Origin: Ottowia flava | Lineage (GTDB): Bacteria > Pseudomonadota > Gammaproteobacteria > Burkholderiales > Burkholderiaceae_C | Direction of reading: 5' to 3' | Assembly (NCBI RefSeq): GCF_042680565.1 | Contig: NZ_JBHUEJ010000015.1 | Span: forward strand, 363,905-427,904 | Length of the DNA: 64,000 nucleotides | In this document: positions 60,062-64,000 of the stretch, in pieces | Position numbering within the stretch: the stretch's first letter is position 1 | Layout of the letters: every line of letters begins with the position of its first letter | Translations under genes and position numbers: made by a program | The notes under the pieces: model-generated | What the model saw: only the letters and a program-made list of their open reading frames with translations | What the model was told of the DNA's origin: nothing | The model's database searches: none

Positions 60062-61771
60062 GTGGACGTGGCAGCGCTACGCATACTGCTGGACGAGCTA
60101 ATTGCAGCTTGGGAAAGTGAGATCGTGGAATTCAAGGAAGCTTCGAATGACTACGATACAGACAAGCTCGGCAAGTATTTTTCCGCACTATGCAACGAAG
60201 CCAATCTGCGCAATTGCGAGCGCGCATGGCTGGTCTTCGGTGTGAACGAGCGCCATCGTCGCGTCGTCGGCACAGGCTATCGGTCGCAGCAGGATCGGCT
60301 GAATAGCCTGAAGGATCAAATTGCTCGGGGCACCAGCCCCAGTGTCAGTTTGCGCAACATTCATGTATTGCAAACGGTCGAAGGCCGCGTGGTGCTGTTT
60401 GAAATACCTGCAGCCCCTCGCGGGATACCGATCGCTTGGCAAGGACACTACTATGCCCGCGCAGGTGACAGTTTGGCACCTCTCAGCCTGGAGAAGCAGG
60501 ACACCATCCGCGCGCAAACTGCTCGCCAAGACTGGTCTGCTCAGGTTGTGCCCGGCGCCACGCTGGAGGATCTGGATCCTGACGCACTTCACGCGGCGCG
60601 CGCATCGTTTGTCGCTAAGCACGCCAACCGTCTGGATGCCAATGAGATGCTGGCCTGGCCTCTATCGATCTTTCTGGATCGATCATTGGTCACCCAGGAT
60701 GGGCAGATCACCCGAACAGCTCTTTTACTGCTGGGCAAGCCAGAATCCTCTTGGCGCCTATCGCCGCATCCTGCGCAAATGACCTGGAGCCTGGAAGGCC
60801 CGGAACGCGCATATGAGCACTTCGGACCGCCTTTTTTGCTCGCGACAACCGCGCTGTACCGACGCATACGCAACGTCCAGATGCGCTTGCTGCCGCACGA
60901 CGAGTTGCTCCCCATAGAGGTGGCCAAGTACGACCAAAAGGCCGTGCTGGAAGCCTTGCACAACTGCATCGCCCACCAAGACTATTCGCGTGACGGCCGC
61001 ATAGTCGTAACAGAATGGCCGGACCGGTTGGTGTTGGACAGTGAAGGCACGTTCTTCGAAGGTCAGCCTCTGGACTATGTCCCTGGCCATCAGCGCCCGC
61101 GGCGTTATCGCAACACCTTTTTGGCACACGCGATGGCCGGGCTAAACATGATCGACACGATGGGCTACGGCATCCATGAGATGTACCAAGCTCAAGCGCG
61201 GCGCTACTTCCCGTTGCCCGACTATGACCTTTCGGAATCTGCGTCAGTACGCTTGACACTGTACGGCGGCGTGGTCGATCCGGCGTATACGCGCTTATTG
61301 ATGCAGCAAACCAGGCTGTCGTGGGAGGACGTGCTGGCCCTTGACCGCGTGCAGAAAAAATTACCTTTGCCTGATGAGGTGATCAGCGGCCTGAGGCGAA
61401 AAAAATTGATCGAAGGTCGGAAGCCACACTTTCACGTCGCGGCCAGTGTGGCCGCCGCGACAGCTCAACGCGCTGACTACATTCGCACTCGTGCGCAAGA
61501 CGACGCCTTTTACGCCAAGCTTGTGACGGACTACCTGCATGAGTTCGGCCAGGCCAATCGCAAGGACATCAATGCCTTACTACTGGGCAAGCTGAGCGAG
61601 GCACTCAGCTTGCAGCAACGCCATACCAAGATCGGCAGCCTTTTGACCAAGATGCGAAGGCAAGGTCTGATCACCAACGGCGGATCAGATGCCGTGCCAC
61701 GCTGGCAGTTGACAGAGAGATCAGAGAGCAATTCGCATTCTTCAAAGAGATCAAATCCAAATAGTTCATGA
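60062..61771 (+). CDS. AlbA_2/Schlafen-like ATP-binding protein
   Basis: A 569-residue protein. Residues about 15-130 are an AlbA_2 (Slfn) domain (ESEIVEFKEASNDYD, FSALCNEANLRNCERAWLVFGV, RGIPIAWQGHYYARAGDSL). Residues about 290-400 resemble a GHKL-type C-terminal ATPase fragment (ALHNCIAHQDYSRDGRIVV). A winged-helix-like C-terminus follows and a Ser/Asn-rich tail ends it. GTG start 3 bp after the epimerase stop. GC is about 43-55% in lines I counted, against over 70% in flanking genes, so it is an acquired gene between epimerase and ugd. Members occur in defence and mobile loci; target unknown. Confidence 0.87.
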   Translation: MDVAALRILLDELIAAWESEIVEFKEASNDYDTDKLGKYFSALCNEANLRNCERAWLVFGVNERHRRVVGTGYRSQQDRLNSLKDQIARGTSPSVSLRNIHVLQTVEGRVVLFEIPAAPRGIPIAWQGHYYARAGDSLAPLSLEKQDTIRAQTARQDWSAQVVPGATLEDLDPDALHAARASFVAKHANRLDANEMLAWPLSIFLDRSLVTQDGQITRTALLLLGKPESSWRLSPHPAQMTWSLEGPERAYEHFGPPFLLATTALYRRIRNVQMRLLPHDELLPIEVAKYDQKAVLEALHNCIAHQDYSRDGRIVVTEWPDRLVLDSEGTFFEGQPLDYVPGHQRPRRYRNTFLAHAMAGLNMIDTMGYGIHEMYQAQARRYFPLPDYDLSESASVRLTLYGGVVDPAYTRLLMQQTRLSWEDVLALDRVQKKLPLPDEVISGLRRKKLIEGRKPHFHVAASVAAATAQRADYIRTRAQDDAFYAKLVTDYLHEFGQANRKDINALLLGKLSEALSLQQRHTKIGSLLTKMRRQGLITNGGSDAVPRWQLTERSESNSHSSKRSNPNSS

Positions 61772-61844
61772 AAATCAATAACTTGGCCTCTGTTTCGTCG
61801 TTTGATTTCAGAGAGATTTCAGAGTCAACCGCCGATATGTGCCT

Positions 61845-63200
61845 ATGAAAGTCACCGTTTTCGGCACCGGCTACGTTGGCCTGGTGCAAGGCGCCGTGCT
61901 GGCGGACGTCGGTCACGACGTCATGTGCGTGGACATTGACGCGGCCAAGGTCGCGGCGCTGCAGGCCGGGCAGATCCCGATCCACGAACCCGGCCTGGCG
62001 CCGCTGGTGCAGGCCAACCACGCGGCGGGGCGCCTGCACTTCACCACCGACGCGGCCGAAGGCGTGGCGCATGGCGAATTGATCTTCCTGGCGGTCGGCA
62101 CGCCGCCCGACGAAGACGGCAGCGCCGACCTGCAGCACGTGCTGGCGGTGGCGCGCACCATCGCCACGCACATGGACCGGCCCAAGACCATCGTCAACAA
62201 GTCGACGGTGCCCGTGGGCACGGCCGACAAGGTCGCGGCCGAGGTGCGCCAGACCCTGGCCGCGCGCGGTGCCGACATCGCGTTTGAAGTGGTGTCCAAC
62301 CCCGAATTCCTGAAGGAAGGCGCAGCCGTGGCCGACTGCATGCGGCCCGACCGCATCGTCATCGGCACCAGCAGCGCCGCAGCCGAGCGCCAGCTGCGCG
62401 AGCTGTACGCGCCCTTCAACCGCAACCACGACCGCATCGTGCTGATGGACGTGAAGAGCGCCGAGCTGACCAAGTACGCCGCCAACGCCATGCTGGCCAC
62501 CAAGATCAGCTTCATCAACGAAATCGCCGGTCTGGCCGAACGCCTGGGCGCCGACATCGAAGCCGTGCGCCGCGGCATCGGCAGCGACCCGCGCATCGGG
62601 TACCACTTCATCTACCCCGGCGCGGGGTATGGCGGCAGCTGCTTCCCCAAGGACGTCAAGGCGCTGATCCACACCGCGCAGTCGATCGACTACCGCCCCG
62701 AAGTATTGCTGGCCGTCGAGCGCCGCAACGACGCGCAGCGCGAGGTGCTGGCCGAGCGCATCCTCGCGCATTACGGCCCCAACCTGCGCGGCAAAACCAT
62801 CGCCGTCTGGGGCCTGGCCTTCAAGCCCGAGACCGATGACATGCGCGAAGCGCCCAGCCGCAACCTGCTGCAGGCGCTGTGGGCCGCTGGCGCGCAGGTG
62901 CGCGCGCACGACCCGGTGGCCATGCGCGAGGCGCGCCGCATCTTCGGCGACCGGCCCGACCTGGTCTTCTGCGATTCGCCCATGGCCGCGCTGGACGGCG
63001 CCGACGCGCTGGCCATCGTCACCGAATGGAAGCAGTTCCGCGTGCCCGACTTCGACCGCGTCGCCCGCGCCCTGCGCGACCGCATCGTCTTCGACGGCCG
63101 CAACCTGTACGACCCGGCCGTGGTCGCGCGACACGGACTGACGTACGAGTCGATTGGGCGGCCGGCAGCAGCACCGAAGTCGACTGACGCAAGCACGTAA
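61845..63200 (+). CDS. ugd: UDP-glucose 6-dehydrogenase
   Basis: Oxidises UDP-glucose to UDP-glucuronate with two NAD+; 451 residues. NAD loop VFGTGYVGLVQGAVLADVGHDV (residues 4-25), SNPEFLKEGAAVADCMRPDRIVIG near 150, and catalytic Cys in GYGGSCFPKDVKAL near 264. ATG 61845 is chosen over a GTG six bases upstream. Supplies the epimerase encoded two genes upstream. Preceded by a 70-bp AT-rich stretch after the AlbA_2 gene. Confidence 0.96.
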   Translation: MKVTVFGTGYVGLVQGAVLADVGHDVMCVDIDAAKVAALQAGQIPIHEPGLAPLVQANHAAGRLHFTTDAAEGVAHGELIFLAVGTPPDEDGSADLQHVLAVARTIATHMDRPKTIVNKSTVPVGTADKVAAEVRQTLAARGADIAFEVVSNPEFLKEGAAVADCMRPDRIVIGTSSAAAERQLRELYAPFNRNHDRIVLMDVKSAELTKYAANAMLATKISFINEIAGLAERLGADIEAVRRGIGSDPRIGYHFIYPGAGYGGSCFPKDVKALIHTAQSIDYRPEVLLAVERRNDAQREVLAERILAHYGPNLRGKTIAVWGLAFKPETDDMREAPSRNLLQALWAAGAQVRAHDPVAMREARRIFGDRPDLVFCDSPMAALDGADALAIVTEWKQFRVPDFDRVARALRDRIVFDGRNLYDPAVVARHGLTYESIGRPAAAPKSTDAST

Positions 63201-63253
63201 CGATTTTTGTTGCCCCATTAAATCCAACTCAGCGCAGGAGCTCCCCTTTTTTC

Positions 63254-63988
63254 ATGGCAACAGGTCGCAGCATCCGTCTTTTCCTCGTAGATGGCACACC
63301 CAACGGGTTGCTGACTGCCGAGATCATGAACTGGACCGGTCACGTCCTCACGGCGCCACGTAGCAAACTGGTCGAATTGATTAAGCGTCCCGAAGTGGCT
63401 CGCACCGGAATCTACTTTTTGGGAGGCCCCGATCCCGAAAATCAGTTGCTGACTCGGGTCTACATCGGTGAATCGGATGATATTTCCAGAAGACTCCAGC
63501 AGCACAATCGGCCAGAAGCTCAAGGCGGTAAGGACTTCTGGGAGCGAGTATGTCTCGTCACCAGCAAGGATATGAACCTAACCAAGGCCCACGCCAAGTA
63601 CCTTGAGAGTCGGCTCATCAGTTTGGCATCCGGCACCGGTCGGTGTGTCGTGGGAAATGGTACCTCGCACGACTATCGAGCGTTGCCTGAATCGGACCTC
63701 GCAGACATGGCGTTTTTCCTCGAACAGATTCGAACCGTCTTGCCAGTGCTGGGCTTCAATTTTTTGCACGACGCGCCCAAGGCGATTGAGGATCAGGACA
63801 AGACCCCACAGGTTTCGCCTGTTTTTGAGATGCTATTGCCACGCTCGGGCATCGAAGCTACCGCGCGAGAAATCGATGGCGAGTTTGTTGTTTCGAAAGG
63901 CGCAAACGCACGCGAATTTTGGGTGGGAACGCCTAGGGAAGGTCTGCACGAATTACTTGGAAGTGAGCTACGCCCGTCCGTGAGATAA
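63254..63988 (+). CDS. GIY-YIG nuclease/DUF4357 protein, possibly C-terminally shortened
   Basis: A 244-residue protein. N-terminal SIRLFLVDGTPNGLLTAEIMNWTGHV, then a GIY-YIG domain (GIYFLGGPDP...TRVYIGESDDISRRLQQH, residues about 52-85; later ERVCLVTSKDMNLTKAHAKYLESRLI) and a DUF4357 start (GIEATAREIDGEFVVSKGANAREFW near 199-223). DUF4357 normally continues for several dozen residues, so the TAA at 63986 may truncate it. GC near 55% is below neighbouring genes. AGGAG lies about 15 bp upstream. Found often near restriction or mobile genes; function unknown. Confidence 0.85.
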   Translation: MATGRSIRLFLVDGTPNGLLTAEIMNWTGHVLTAPRSKLVELIKRPEVARTGIYFLGGPDPENQLLTRVYIGESDDISRRLQQHNRPEAQGGKDFWERVCLVTSKDMNLTKAHAKYLESRLISLASGTGRCVVGNGTSHDYRALPESDLADMAFFLEQIRTVLPVLGFNFLHDAPKAIEDQDKTPQVSPVFEMLLPRSGIEATAREIDGEFVVSKGANAREFWVGTPREGLHELLGSELRPSVR

Positions 63989-64000
63989 AGCCTGCCCCAG

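Noticed and set aside
61735..61830. AT-rich AGAGATC/CAGAGAG short repeats before ugd
   Set aside because: Low-complexity purine runs with no regular spacing; no att site or integrase nearby.

Overview
The window is high-GC DNA (about 65-70% in most genes) from a betaproteobacterium, most likely a Comamonadaceae member (Acidovorax/Ottowia-like). This rests on gene content and order (metX-metW, fabA-fabB, corC-lnt, glyQ-glyS-gmhB-plsC, aceK, liuR-type leucine catabolism), on IPTL-CTERM surface proteins, and on a short interspersed repeat with core TAGCTGCyTGCGC that I see at 14 places. It is chromosomal housekeeping sequence with a few accessory genes. I found no rRNA, tRNA, insertion sequence, phage or CRISPR array.

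Layout. 1-3.2 kb: LPS genes (antiporter fragment, kdsD, kdsC, lptC, an SDR gene) ending at a bidirectional terminator. 3.2-4.8 kb: a glycine-rich RRM protein with a clear promoter and long leader, and a GDT1-type cation exporter. 4.8-6.7 kb: a SAM-II-like riboswitch plus intrinsic terminator, then metX-metW. 6.7-14.6 kb: amidase, thioesterase, two IPTL-CTERM-type surface proteins, tandem LuxR-type paralogues, a transglutaminase-like protein. Two copies of a palindrome (CATCCTTCA-N2-TGAAGGATG) lie in front of the delta-60 surface protein and the first luxR gene. 14.6-18.7 kb: HAD phosphatase, trkH-trkA, YchJ. 18.7-28.6 kb: DUF421, esterase lipoprotein, DUF1501/DUF1800 pair, acyl-CoA dehydrogenase, M20 peptidase, SDR, PPOX protein, thiolase.

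28.6-29.7 kb holds a low-GC singleton with a nucleoside-deoxyribosyltransferase/TIR-like (DRHyd) N-terminus, inserted directly against the thiolase start; it is the best candidate for an undescribed effector. 29.7-33.2 kb: aceK, carbonic anhydrase, DUF4239. 33.3-36.7 kb: a liu locus with two palindromic operators that explain the regulation of ivd/thioesterase and of a divergent MBL hydrolase. 36.7-45 kb: LRR-kinase fusion, SDR, M48 peptidase, plsC, a gmhB with altered HAD motifs, glyS, glyQ. 45-54 kb: IPTL-CTERM protein, fabB-fabA, lnt-corC, GNAT, an Lrp regulator divergent from hppD across a long-range inverted repeat, HIT protein.

54-64 kb: another IPTL-CTERM protein, then a divergent glycan locus (flippase-like protein, GT2 and a GT39/ArnT-like protein, UDP-hexuronate epimerase, UDP-glucose dehydrogenase). 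Together these could make UDP-galacturonate and put it on a lipid-linked carrier for LPS modification. A low-GC AlbA_2/Schlafen-like gene sits between the epimerase and ugd, and a GIY-YIG/DUF4357 gene closes the window.
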